64,000 nucleotides of DNA, taken from Nematostella vectensis. Its lineage: Eukaryota > Cnidaria > Anthozoa > Actiniaria > Edwardsiidae. Shown one piece after another: positions 54,537 through 64,000 of this stretch; position 1 is the stretch's first letter, and each line of letters begins with the position of its first letter. Location: positions 13,280,887 through 13,344,886 of the forward strand of contig NC_064034.1 of NCBI RefSeq assembly GCF_932526225.1. The letters are read 5' to 3'. Both the position numbers and the translations under genes were made by a program. The notes under the pieces were generated by a model. The model saw only the letters and a list, made by a program, of their open reading frames with translations, made no database searches and was not told the DNA's origin.

Positions 54537-54639
54537 CCACACAATGCCAAAAAATAAACATGACTTTTCAGAAAGTGTTTTAACTTGTTGAAATTGTACA
54601 AAAAAGAGATCAAAACGATAAACAAAATCAGATTTCAAA

Positions 54640-55349
54640 ACTGGAGAAACTTATTGCTTTTTCTTGCTCAAGATCAAAAGCTCCCTAAATGAAAAATAAA
54701 TATGATTTCAATTTCAGTACGTAATATGTTACCCTACCTCCAAACGCACACACTCCCGCACTCCTTGTCCCTAGTCGAAGAGCTAGAACGGACTGTATTA
54801 TTGCAGGTTTTGACGCCTCTCTACCTCGCGCACTGATTGCACCCCTGGGATGCGCCGCTGCACCTTCCTGTTTAACCCTCGCGCAGTACCGTACCCTCCA
54901 TTATTTATCGGGCCAAAACTTGTTTGCATTTCCACTCTTAAGGTTTATTGGGCGAGATTGGAAGGCATCGGGGTTATCACCACTGGCGATTTGCTGCACG
55001 TCACATTAACAAAGAACATTAACTTAACAAGTTAATTAACAAGACACTGGCATTGTAACATTGAGGTAACTATTGTAGATACTATGCCGATTTTAATGTT
55101 CACTTTAGTCAATTGGTAGCGCTATTTATTTTTGTTCTGATGGGCTGAAAGCCGAGTTGTTCTTGTAAAAAAAGTTTTCGAAACACACTTAACAAATCAA
55201 AGTCATTTTACGGTTAATAATTAACAACTTTCAAAGCAAAGTCTATTATATCATTTATATTATTATTCTAACGAAACGGAAGATTATAAACTATACTGAT
55301 TCAAGCAGTCCTGAAATCTCCAGAACTAGCGAGAACATATTATTCATAT
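54640..55349. other. Intergenic sequence before the 30-bp array
   Basis: No gene or repeat recognised. Confidence 0.4.
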
Positions 55350-57090
55350 ATTGGCTGGCGCGCTCTGCACTGGTGTATGCTTCACTGGCGCGCTCTCCAC
55401 TGGTGTATACTTCACTGGCGCGCTCTCCACTGGTGTATACTTCACTGGCGCGCTCTCCACTGGTGTATACTTCACTGGCGCGCTCTCCACTGGTGTATAC
55501 TTCACTGGCGTGCTCTCCACTGGTGTATGCTTCACTGGCGCGCTCTCCACTGGTGTATACTTCACTGGCGCGCTCTGCACTGGTGTATGCTTCACTAGCG
55601 CGCTCTGCACTGGTCTATGCTTCACTGGCGCGCTCTCCACTGGTGTATACTTCACTGGCGCGCTCTCTCTCCACTGGTGTATACTTCACTACTTCACTAG
55701 CGCGCTCTCTCTCCACTGGTGTATGCTTCACTAGCGCGCTCTGCACTGGTCTATGCTTCACTGGCGCGCTCTCCACTGGTGTATACTTCACTGGCGCGCT
55801 CTCTCTCCACTGGTGTATACTTCACTACTTCACTAGCGCGCTCTCTCTCCACTGGTGTATACTTCACTGGCGCGCTCTCTCTCCACTGGTGTATACTTCA
55901 CTGGCGCGCTCTCCACTGGTGTATACTTCACTGGCGCGCTCTCCACTGGTGTATACTTCACTGGCGCGCTCTCCACTGGTGTATACTTCACTGGCGCGCT
56001 CTCCACTGGTGTATACTTCACTGGCGCGCTCTCCACTGGTGTATACTTCACTGGCGCGCTCTCCACTGGTGTATACTTCACTGGCGCGCTCTCCACTGGT
56101 GTATGCTTCACTGGCGCGCTCTCTACTGGTGTATGCTTCACTAGCGCGCTCTCCACTGGTGTATACTTCACTGGCGCGCTCTCCACTGGTGTATGCTTCA
56201 CTGGCGCGCTCTGCACTGGTGTATGCTTCACTGGCGCGCTCTGCACTGGTGTATGCTTCACTGGCGCGCTCTGCACTGGTCTATGCTTCACTGGCGCGCT
56301 CTCCACTGGTGTATACTTCACTGGCGCGCTCTCTCTCCACTGGTGTATACTTTACTGGCGCGCTCTCCACTGGTCTATACTTCGCTGGCGCGCTCTGCAC
56401 TGGTGTATACTTCACTGGCATGCTCTGCACTGGTGTATGCTTCGCTGGCGCGCTCTGCACTGGTGTATACTTCACTGGCATGCTCTGCACTGGTGTATGC
56501 TTCACTGGCGCGCTCTCCACTGGTGTATACTTCACTGGCGCGCTCTCCACTGGTGTATACTTTACTGGCGCGCTCTGCACTGGTGTATACTTCACTGGCA
56601 CGCTCTGCACTGGTGTATGCTTCACTGGCGCGCTCTCCACTGGTGTATACTTCACTGGCGCGCTCTCCACTGGTGTATACTTCACTGGCGCGCTCTCCAC
56701 TGGTGTATACTTCACTAGCGCGCTCTGCACTGGTGTATACTTCACTGGCTTGCTCTCTACTGGTGTATACTTCACAGGCGCGCTCTCTACTGGTGTTTAC
56801 TTCACTGGCGCGCTCTCCATTGGGGTATACTTCACTGGCGCGCTCTCCACTGGTGTATGCTTCACTGGCACGCTCTCCACTGGTGTATACTTCACTGGCG
56901 CGCTCTCCGCTGGTGTATACTTCACTGGCGCGCTCTCCACTGGTGTATACTTCACTGGCGCGCTCTTCACTGGTGTATACTTCACTGGCGCTCTCTCCAC
57001 TGGTGTATACTTCACTGAGGCGCTCTCCACTGGTGTATACTTCACTGGCGCGCTCTCCTCTGGTGTATACTTCACTGGCGCGCTCTCCAC
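55350..57090. repeat. 30-bp minisatellite, about 57 copies
   Basis: The unit combines CACTGGTGTATACTTCACTG and GCGCGCTCTC. Variants carry TGTATGC or CTGCAC, and several units have an extra TCTC insert. Because 30 is a multiple of three and the unit lacks stops in most frames, very long open frames result (plus strand 55373-57154). No coding evidence beyond openness. Confidence 0.97.
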
Positions 57091-57384
57091 TCTATGGAAA
57101 TTAATAAGTTATAGGCTATGTCCCTTATGGGCCTCCGTAATAAACAAAGTTTGATACGTTGCTCAAAGATACATAGTAAAAGAAAAATCCGGAAATTCGA
57201 GGAGTATAGAGCCCAAACTTAGCGGGATATAAAGCGAAACCATTAGGAAGAATACGCTGTGATTCGTGGAATAGAAAGGCAGAAGTTACAGGAAGAAATG
57301 GGCAGAAAAATTCATGGAATATAAAAATACACAGAAATTAAGTTATAAGCTTAAACTCCATATTCTGGAAGTTAAGGCAAGGGC

Positions 57385-57790
57385 ATGTCTCTGAAGGCAG
57401 CTAGGAAGCATTTACTTCTGGCTCATGACGACAAGATAATTTCAGACGATGAGTTTGTTCTTTTGTACGATTTTAACAAGTCAACAAACTTGGATTTGCC
57501 TTACGATCAATATCCACTTTTCGATCTGGACGCAATGCAAAACGACGAGTGTTTGGCTGAGTTTCGGTTCAGAAAAAATGATATACCTACTCTGGCAGAA
57601 GTTTTGAGGATACCGGACTAGTTTGTTTTGGAGCAAAGAAGTGTTATCAGTGGAATGGAGGCCCTCTGTATGCTGCTAAAGAGGCTGACATACCCCTGTA
57701 GGTACAGCGACATGATGTCCAGATTTGGTCAGCACCCTGTTAGTCTCGCAACTAACTGTGTAATGGAATACATTTATCAAGCTATTTTCT
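57385..57790 (+). pseudogene. Broken HARBI1/PIF-Harbinger-like transposase N-terminal fragment
   Basis: The frame from MSLKAARKHLLL runs through FRFRKNDIPTLAEVLRIPD to a TAG at 57619. In-frame sequence after it resumes homologous text (GMEALCMLLKRLTYPCRYSD, MMSRFGQHPVSL, NCVMEYIYQ) and then stops again near 57790. RIP-x-GMEALC-LLKR-YPCRYSDM-RFG is familiar from Harbinger-type DDE proteins of invertebrates. The catalytic core is absent here. Confidence 0.7.
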
Positions 57791-58094
57791 AGCCAGTCCA
57801 TGTTTTTTTAAATGCTGTCAAAAAGCAATAGATTCCAGCTAAGCAGGCCTAAGGCGCATCTTAGATGCCGAGATGAAAAATGTTCATGTGGCGGGAATAA
57901 CAAATCAAAAACCCGAGAAGGGAGCAGTGACACGGAAGAAGAACGAATGTGGCAGTCCGGAGTGTAAGGTAATAAGACTGCTAGAGCTTTAATAAATACC
58001 ATATATTTTTATAACGGCAAACTTTTTGGAATCCGTGCACAAGAGCACAGGAAATAGAAGTTAGGTGATATTAACATAGTGGACGGAAATACTA

Positions 58095-58547
58095 TTGTAT
58101 ACAACGAAAACAGCTCGAAAACCTTTCACGATTGGCATGGTAGATTTGAAGAAAAAGGCGCGCACAGTCAAACATGTTTGTCACGAACTCGGAAAAGTAG
58201 ACCACGAATGTTGTTTGGTTAAAATGTATCAGCGCTATTTTCAGTTAGTAGCTAATTTGACCGTAAAAGAAAAAGCTTTCTATTTCAAGCCATTTGACAA
58301 CAAATTTCAGTACAAAAACTGCGTAGTAGGAATACACAGTGTCAATGCTATTCTTCCGGGTTTGTGTGAGGCCATTGGAACAAATAGGAAAACAAGCCAT
58401 TCTCTTCGCGTAACATGCGTTACCAATCTGTTTAATGGCAATGTAGAAGAGAAGCTTATGAGGTCTCGAAGTGGCCATGTTAGCAATGCTTTATTGCAAT
58501 ATGAGAGGACAAGCAAAGAAAAGAAGCTTAAAGCTTCAAATCTTTGA
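58095..58547 (+). CDS. Crypton-type tyrosine recombinase (DUF3504-like) fragment
   Basis: A 150-residue frame ending with a tyrosine-recombinase-like C-terminal half: HSLRVTCVTNLF (candidate catalytic Arg), SRSGHVSNALLQYER (His and a candidate nucleophile Tyr). This spacing resembles Crypton/DUF3504 proteins related to KCTD1, ZMYM and QRICH1 tails. The N-terminal part (RARTVKHVCHELG-like, YQRYFQLV, FYFKPFDNKFQYKNCVVGIH) also fits that family. The frame lacks an obvious DNA-binding N-terminus, so it is a partial or decayed element. Confidence 0.7.
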   Translation: MYTTKTARKPFTIGMVDLKKKARTVKHVCHELGKVDHECCLVKMYQRYFQLVANLTVKEKAFYFKPFDNKFQYKNCVVGIHSVNAILPGLCEAIGTNRKTSHSLRVTCVTNLFNGNVEEKLMRSRSGHVSNALLQYERTSKEKKLKASNL

Positions 58548-58578
58548 ATCCTCCTGTAAAAGCAAACGCTGAGGTGAA

Positions 58579-58776
58579 ATGCGAAATGAGTCTGAACAAT
58601 TCATTTGTGATAACGATGAATGCATGCCAAGTTTTGATTTAAATGACATAGAGTCTCTAATGAATGATTATGTTGTTGAGCAAGAGTTCCAAGGGCGTAA
58701 GCGCCGTTTGAATGATGCACCCAATGGCCCTGTAAACATAAGTGGCAGCTGCAATGTTACTATTAATTACTTCTAG
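58579..58776 (+). CDS. Acidic C-terminal tail of the Crypton-like element
   Basis: A 65-residue frame with an acidic stretch (DNDECMPSFDLNDIESLM), a basic patch (GRKRRLND), and the ending GSCNVTINYF, which resembles closing motifs of Crypton-like proteins. It lies 31 bp after the recombinase frame and was probably once continuous with it or joined by splicing. Confidence 0.45.
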   Translation: MRNESEQFICDNDECMPSFDLNDIESLMNDYVVEQEFQGRKRRLNDAPNGPVNISGSCNVTINYF

Positions 58777-59931
58777 TTGTAGTTTCTATAACCTACCTAT
58801 TGTAACTTGATCAATGATTAAGGTGAGGCCAAAATAAAGTGCTGTTTGTGAGTAGTGAATTAAGTCCGAGGACTGGAACAAAATTAATTTTGTTCCAGTC
58901 CTTGTACTTCACCCCCAGCTCTTCCCTGCTAAATTCAATTCCCTCCCCGTCTTTTAGACACTGTATCATCATGTGACCAAATTTAAGTAATTTGGTTGGC
59001 TGGCGTCCTGCTGAGTAGTTAATGAGGATGAGAAGAACATTTCTTAATTAAATATTTCTCTTTTAAAAGGAGCTCCGAATAAGATTCACCCCAGGCCGTG
59101 AAATAGAAATTTCTTGAAATCAGCCATATTTTGAAATAAGTATTTTAGGCTCATTGATAGAAAATTTTTTTTCTGGCCAGACTGAGCTTCGCATATTTTT
59201 AAGAAGACATTTTTGGTAATACATTTATGTATTTTTATAACTTTTGTTATTTCTAAATGCATTACCGTATTCGTATTCGTATAACTCAGGACTTTCTAAA
59301 AGATAATCTACCATATCTTTGAAATGTTTCCTTTCATTAGAAAAAAATTGATTTGCTTGAACATTTGGCAACGTAATGTCTACATTAAATTAAAGAAAAC
59401 AAAAAATAAAAAACAATAAAAAAATATTTGTGCAAATACTGTACCTAATTATACTATTTTATCAGTAAAGTTTAGAATGTATTATTTTTGAGTGGATATT
59501 TTCCTTACAAAATGCAGTTAATTGCATTTTGGGTTTCAGTCTAGAATGGTGCAAAACATTTTAACCCTATGTTAGTTGCAAATATGTTTTGTTATTTTTG
59601 TAAAGTTTAATAATAGATGTTATTTTGAATTCTAATATCCCAAAGTCCTCATGTGAAATTGCCCAAACGTGATCATTTGATTATAATAATTATTTTTGGG
59701 TATTGAAGTTATATTTTCAAAATGATTAAATAGAAAACAGCATTGCTCTTCACCATTCAACCTAACAACCAACATAAAAATAAAAACAAATCAGGCTGGA
59801 GGAATTGTTCCTACTTTTTTTTGGGGAGATGGATAATAGCAATGGGAGGGTTTAGAATAAAACCTTAGGAGCAATAAAATAGTCATCTGAAAAACCGCTC
59901 TAATGAAAGTTATTTTTGTTTGTGTTCACAG
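58777..59931. other. AT-rich intergenic region
   Basis: No gene recognised. ACTGGAACAAAATT and AATTTTGTTCCAGT at about 58872-58901 form a short perfect inverted repeat. Confidence 0.5.
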
Positions 59932-61334
59932 GGATTGAAAGGAATGTGGCTTTGGCCTTTCGCGTTTGACCATTTTTGAGAGGGGAAGAGCCTTTGCGAC
60001 TAGAGGTCAAGCATATCAAGCTCCCACCCAACTTTGACAGTAAGTTATTTTACTTAATATATAGATTTAGGCACTGCCTAAAAGCGGAGCCTGCGTGGAT
60101 GCACTTTTTTAGCAATAGTTGTAGCAACTTTAAGGATATAGGGGATGCAAACTAGCTTTGGGGTAGTTTTTATATTTTATATCCATTTCCAAGGAAATCC
60201 TGGTGTCTTGGGTACATTACTAATTTCTGCCATGACCCCCATCCCCTGGGGTTTGACTCTCCAAAAAAGTAGATGGGGTGTAGATAATCATTCTATCTTT
60301 TAGGGTATAAACTTCACCCAACTACTATCCCTCAGGGGGTGTTTAATGGTTATTCTGATACTGCTACACTTTAGGGGTATCAAATTAATGAATTTTTGTA
60401 TTCAATAACAACTGATATATATATTAGTTGGGCTTGGTGGTATTTGACCAGTTATTTCTGTCTTCCACTGTTATTCAATGAAATAAATGCAGATTATTTT
60501 GATTTGAAATTTCTTTTTTTTATTATAATATGCCATTACAACGGTCATTCAAATATTTCTCTAAAAATAGGTATGTCAGAAATCACACTGCCGCGTGGAC
60601 CAACGTGCACCATTCAGAGAGTCGCATTTACTGTTTCCGCGGACGTAATAATATGCCATTACAGTCATGGAAAAATTTCTCTTAAATAGGTATGTCAGAA
60701 CTGACACTGCCGCGTGGACCAACTTTATTCGAATTTGAAAGCTCCTATTCATATCCCCTGGCACTACCTATGTCTGTTCATGCAAAAAAGAATCTCTATC
60801 ATTGTGAAATTGAGTGGCTTAGAGTTGACTGAACACATATATTACTTGCCACTGTAATCAAAACTGAAGTCATGGTAAATTATTTTAGCTATAATTTTTT
60901 TATCAGTTTTCCTTTAGTAACATCTCGCCGAAATCCCTCAAGCATCCAGATAAAGCTGCAATGGTCAAAGGCTGATAAGCATGCTAAAGGTTTGTATTTA
61001 ATATTTTGTTGTGAATATTTATTTGTCTTTTGAGGTATAATATTGTTGAAAATCCTAGATCCCGGCTTTAACTGTTGGACCAAAGCTCTCTTATTAGAGA
61101 ACCTTCATTCTTGCGCCATTTACAGGTTTTTTAAATTATTAGGAATCAGGAAGGGTTACCTTATCCCTCGCACTGCGAAGGACAACAGGCGCACACTTTC
61201 ATCAAAACGAAGTGTGGCCTCATACTATTTTTACATAATCAAATCGCACTATTTTTAAATACACCAATATCTTAATCAAATCTAGTTTTAGTTATAGAGA
61301 ACAGTAAATTATAAATTGCATGTTTTTTTCCATA

Positions 61335-61368
<34 letters not shown>

Positions 61369-63122
61369 TTGACACAGTAAATCCATGCAATAAAAAATCA
61401 TCCTTGATTTGATGAGAATGTAATCCACCCTTAATGCAATAATAAAAAAAAACTTCAGAAAAAGATTAAAACTGTGTCAAGGGAAATATACACGCTGTAC
61501 GAAAAGGGAGCTAAAGAAATTTGCAGAAGACAGTTATTATAGACCAAGGCCATAGTTACCTCTCTTGCCCCAGAAACATTTCTCGCAGGAATCGGATGGT
61601 TAGATGTTTACCTTTAATTCACATATTTGGAGCAAGAAGGGATGAAATTTTATTCCGAGATATCTGAGTGTGAAGTTCTGTAAACAGGCAGCATGACAGT
61701 AAGGACGGACGAAGAGAAGATCAGATGAAGACAATATTTTTTTCTTTATAACTTAATTGACTTTTTTTCTATTATAATCATTGATGAGAGAATTGCTTGC
61801 AAATATAAGCCTTGAAAAAATAAGATACCCTTTTAAAGCCAATGTACAGGCTTGGCATCTTCAAGCACAATGCCACAAAAATAATTGATTTCACTGGTAT
61901 ACAGGTAAACTTCTTCCCTTTTTACCGAATTTCAGATGGCTATTGGTTCCAGCAAGACGCAACCTGAAAACACAGGGCCGCCTGACAATGAAATTCTCTC
62001 AAAATGAGATAAACAACTAGCCAATAAACAAATGAGATAAACAACTAGCAGATATCAATCCATAAGAAATACTGCGGAATGTGCTGAGAAACCATCTATG
62101 ATGCTAGTTGAAGATAAAGAACAAATATGGAAACGAACTCAAAACTCAAAACAACGAAAAAAAGCATCAAAACTTTCTAAAATCTTAAACATTTTATTTA
62201 GACATATTTAGAGTAGAGTCTGACCATGCGCGCATAGGATCGAGTCCCACACCCTAAGACTGATTTCTCGACTCCAACTTGCCTCTTCGTGGCGTGTGCT
62301 ACTTTATAGCAAACAGAGAAGTCCAGAGCATCAAGTGGTACTAGACTGCTTGGTTACGTTTCTGGTTGGGACAGGATACGCTCCCAGTCAAAGCCAAGCT
62401 GGACAATAAGAAAGTCAAAACCCAGTGAAATAAAAAGAGAGGAGGAGAACGCATGATACCAAGAGTAACATCCTACCAAGCAAACAGGGCCATTGTTATT
62501 ATATAAACAAATCTATCTATTTGTGCACATTAATTATTATAACCCTTAGCCATTTTTACTTTTGGTGATCAAAAGAAAATAGGAGACGTATCTGAATGAG
62601 GAGCACAGAGAGATATGCCCCCCATTGTTTTCTTAAAGTTTCTGTATCTTGATCCCCCAGTGGAGTTCTACTCTCAGTAGGATTACACAGCGTAGCAAGC
62701 ATTTCTTGACATTAAGCAAATCTCACCCAGTAGAAGCCAAACTACTATGCCGTTTGTTTTTAAGCTAGTAGGGAGGGTAGGGGGCATTAAATAAAGGGGG
62801 GGCATTTATTAGAGGGGCATTCATTTAAACTTGTAAGTTTAGGGGGGAGCTTTTTATTGGGTAGGGGGCGTAGCAAAATAGATTAGCATAACCCCAATAA
62901 AAACAATGCATTAGCCCGTATGTCTCTTTTTAGGTCTGAAGTCATGTATACCACAGAAACCACAACCAATCACTTATATGTCCGCTGACCCAAGCCCCCT
63001 CCCCTCCCCCCTCGTAGGAATCTCCAGGCTTTAAACATTTTGGGGTTAACAGTCATGCAGAATACTGTGTGCCAATCATCAGAACATGTGAAGTGACTGC
63101 ACCTGAGTTAAGCTGGAATGAG
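59932..63122 (+). CDS. Candidate exons of an unidentified gene, possibly a PI3K-type C2 domain
   Basis: Three candidate exons with good splice sites. Exon 59932-60039 reads ERNVALAFRV, then an in-frame TGA, then RGEEPLRLEVKHIKLPPNFD. Exon 60918-60989 joins in phase (TSRRNPSSIQIKLQWSKADK). Exon 63053-63122 reads HAEYCVPIIRTCEVTAPEL and ends SWNE. The C-x-P-I-x-T ... WNE spacing resembles C2 domains of phosphoinositide 3-kinases, which carry a WNE motif. The last two exons are not in compatible phase, so an exon between them is missing or the model is wrong. The internal TGA could be a decayed exon, an acceptor placed further in, or an error. Treat the function as a guess. Confidence 0.3.
60056..60092 (+). 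repeat. Second copy of the 51364 dispersed repeat
   Basis: TATATAGATTTAGGCACTG followed by CCTAAAAGCGGAGCC, as at 51364. It begins 17 bp after the donor of the candidate exon ending at 60039. Confidence 0.7.
60524..60723 (+). repeat. Two-copy direct repeat, 123-bp offset
   Basis: ATAATATGCCATTACA, then AAATTTCTCT/AATATTTCTCT, AATAGGTATGTCAGAA and CACTGCCGCGTGGACCAAC occur at 60524-60605 and 60647-60723. AATAG|GTATGT inside each unit resembles a splice donor. Confidence 0.8.
61341..61368. repeat. (GA)n microsatellite
   Basis: About 14 GA units. Confidence 0.95.
62690..62860 (+). repeat. Dispersed repeat, partner at 30950-31190
   Basis: GCAAGCATTTCTTGACATTA, CAGTAGAAGCCAAACT, a GGGAGGGTAGGGGGC tract and AACTTGTAAG as in the SREK1 intron 3 copy. 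Confidence 0.65.
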
Positions 63123-63654
63123 GTAGTGTTCCGGCTGTTCCATGAGCCTACTGTGTCCCAATCATCAGAATATGTGAAGTGACTGCACCTGAGTTAAGCT
63201 GGAATGAGGTAGTGTTCCGGCTGTTCCATGAGCCTACTGTGTCCCAATCATCAGAATATGTGAAGTGATTGTACCTGAGTTAAGCTGGAATGAGGTAGTG
63301 TTCCGGCTGTTCCATGAGCCTACTGTGTCCCAATCATCAGAATATGTGAAGTGATTGTACCTGAGTTAAGCTGGAATGAGGTAGTGTTCCGGCTGTTCCA
63401 TGAGCCTACTGTGTCCCAATCATCAGAATATGTGAAGTGACTGTACCTGAGTTAAGCTGGAATGAGGTAGTGTTCCGGCTGTTCCATGAGCCTACTGTGT
63501 CCCAATCATCAGAATATGTGAAGTGACTGTAACCTGAGTTAAGCTGGAACGAGGTAGTGTTCCGGCTGTTCCATGAGCCTACTGTGTCCCAATCATCAGA
63601 ATATGTGAAGTGACTGTACCTGAGTTAAGCTGGAATGAGGTAGTGTTCCGGCTC
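63068..63654 (+). repeat. 86-bp array (7 copies) repeating an exon end and its donor
   Basis: GTAGTG of successive units falls at 63123, 63209, 63295, 63381, 63467, 63554 and 63640, a period of 86 (one unit has an extra A). Each unit holds CCAATCATCAGAA, GTGAAGTGACTG, CCTGAGTTAAGCTGGAATGAG then GTAGTGTTCC, copying the end of the candidate exon 63053-63122 and its donor. The first unit is the most different (GTGCC, GAACAT), as expected for the ancestral exon copy. Confidence 0.93.
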
Positions 63655-64000
63655 CCATGAGTTCTGAAATGCACAATTTTTTTTTCCATTTCAGAAGATA
63701 CTGCTTTCCCTGAAAAAGAACACATTTGAATAAGGGGTTGCTTTTAGGGGTTTGATTCACAGTCAACAACCTTTTGAACCACATTGTGATCCAGGTTATT
63801 TACAATAACAAAAATGTTGTGCGGTATTTTGGTAATGAGAGAACACCAAAGGAATTAATGTCTTTAAATAGTAATGACCACCAACCTGTCACTGCATGGC
63901 ACTTTCATCGATTTCAGGGAATTCGTTTGCAGCAATCATTCGGCTATGAATGAGTCATTCGAGAACATGATCTTCTCGTCGTTTTTTATGAACTCATCCT
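63655..64000. other. Right window edge, unassigned
   Basis: Two acceptor-like sites occur: a T-run with CCATTTCAG near 63693, and TCGATTTCAG near 63917 followed by an open frame (EFVCSNHSAMNESFENM) to the window end. These could be further exons of the gene at 59.9-63.1 kb, but neither is identified. Confidence 0.3.

Noticed and set aside
55373-57154. 593-codon plus-strand ORF as a gene
   Set aside because: It is created by a stop-free 30-bp unit in an array open in several frames. There is no start context, splice structure or conserved domain. Kept as a repeat and raised only as a curiosity.

Overview
This window is eukaryotic, metazoan nuclear DNA. It carries intron-rich genes with animal-type products, canonical GT-AG splicing plus some rare splice classes, and many transposons and minisatellites. 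The protein set (SREK1, mitochondrial ferredoxin-2, an E2F factor, a FAXC-like protein, and a secreted PAN-like plus discoidin protein) together with Gypsy, Harbinger and Crypton remnants fits an anthozoan cnidarian such as a sea anemone. The species is inference; no search was run.

Layout. 1-8790: two minisatellites, then a minus-strand E2F gene (three recognised exons, 3' end not found) whose 5.4-kb intron holds inverted-repeat elements. 11574-13866: a complete three-exon FAXC-like gene, minus strand. 15014-22312: a complete six-exon ferredoxin-2 gene (176 codons with the start), minus strand, with one intron filled by about 78 copies of a 29-bp minisatellite. 22313-22732: a probable shared promoter. 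22733-40221: a complete thirteen-exon SREK1 gene (678 codons), plus strand, carrying a young antisense Gypsy retrotransposon, a 125-bp exon/intron array, hairpin MITEs and a CA-rich array. 41587-47089: a non-autonomous DNA element and a three-exon secreted PAN-like/F5/8C gene, minus strand, containing further inverted-repeat elements. 47.3-55 kb: gene-poor, with a weak two-exon prediction. 55.35-57.1 kb: a 30-bp minisatellite. 57.4-58.8 kb: Harbinger-like and Crypton-like transposon coding fragments. 59.9-63.1 kb: possible exons of a plus-strand gene, the last overlapping an 86-bp array.

The exon models were built by hand from splice sites, reading phase and family resemblance. In SREK1, FDX2, FAXC and the F5/8C gene the exon lengths add to a whole number of codons with a start and a stop, which is strong internal support.

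The most unusual feature is recurrent. At least three and probably four tandem arrays in this window begin inside an exon and repeat the exon end together with its 5' splice site: FDX2 exon 5 (29 bp, about 78 copies), SREK1 exon 3 (125 bp, 7 copies), the candidate exon at 63.1 kb (86 bp, 7 copies) and a degenerate doublet at an E2F exon. Each array therefore places many copies of a real splice donor immediately downstream of the authentic one, and in FDX2 and SREK1 reading through the true donor meets an early stop.
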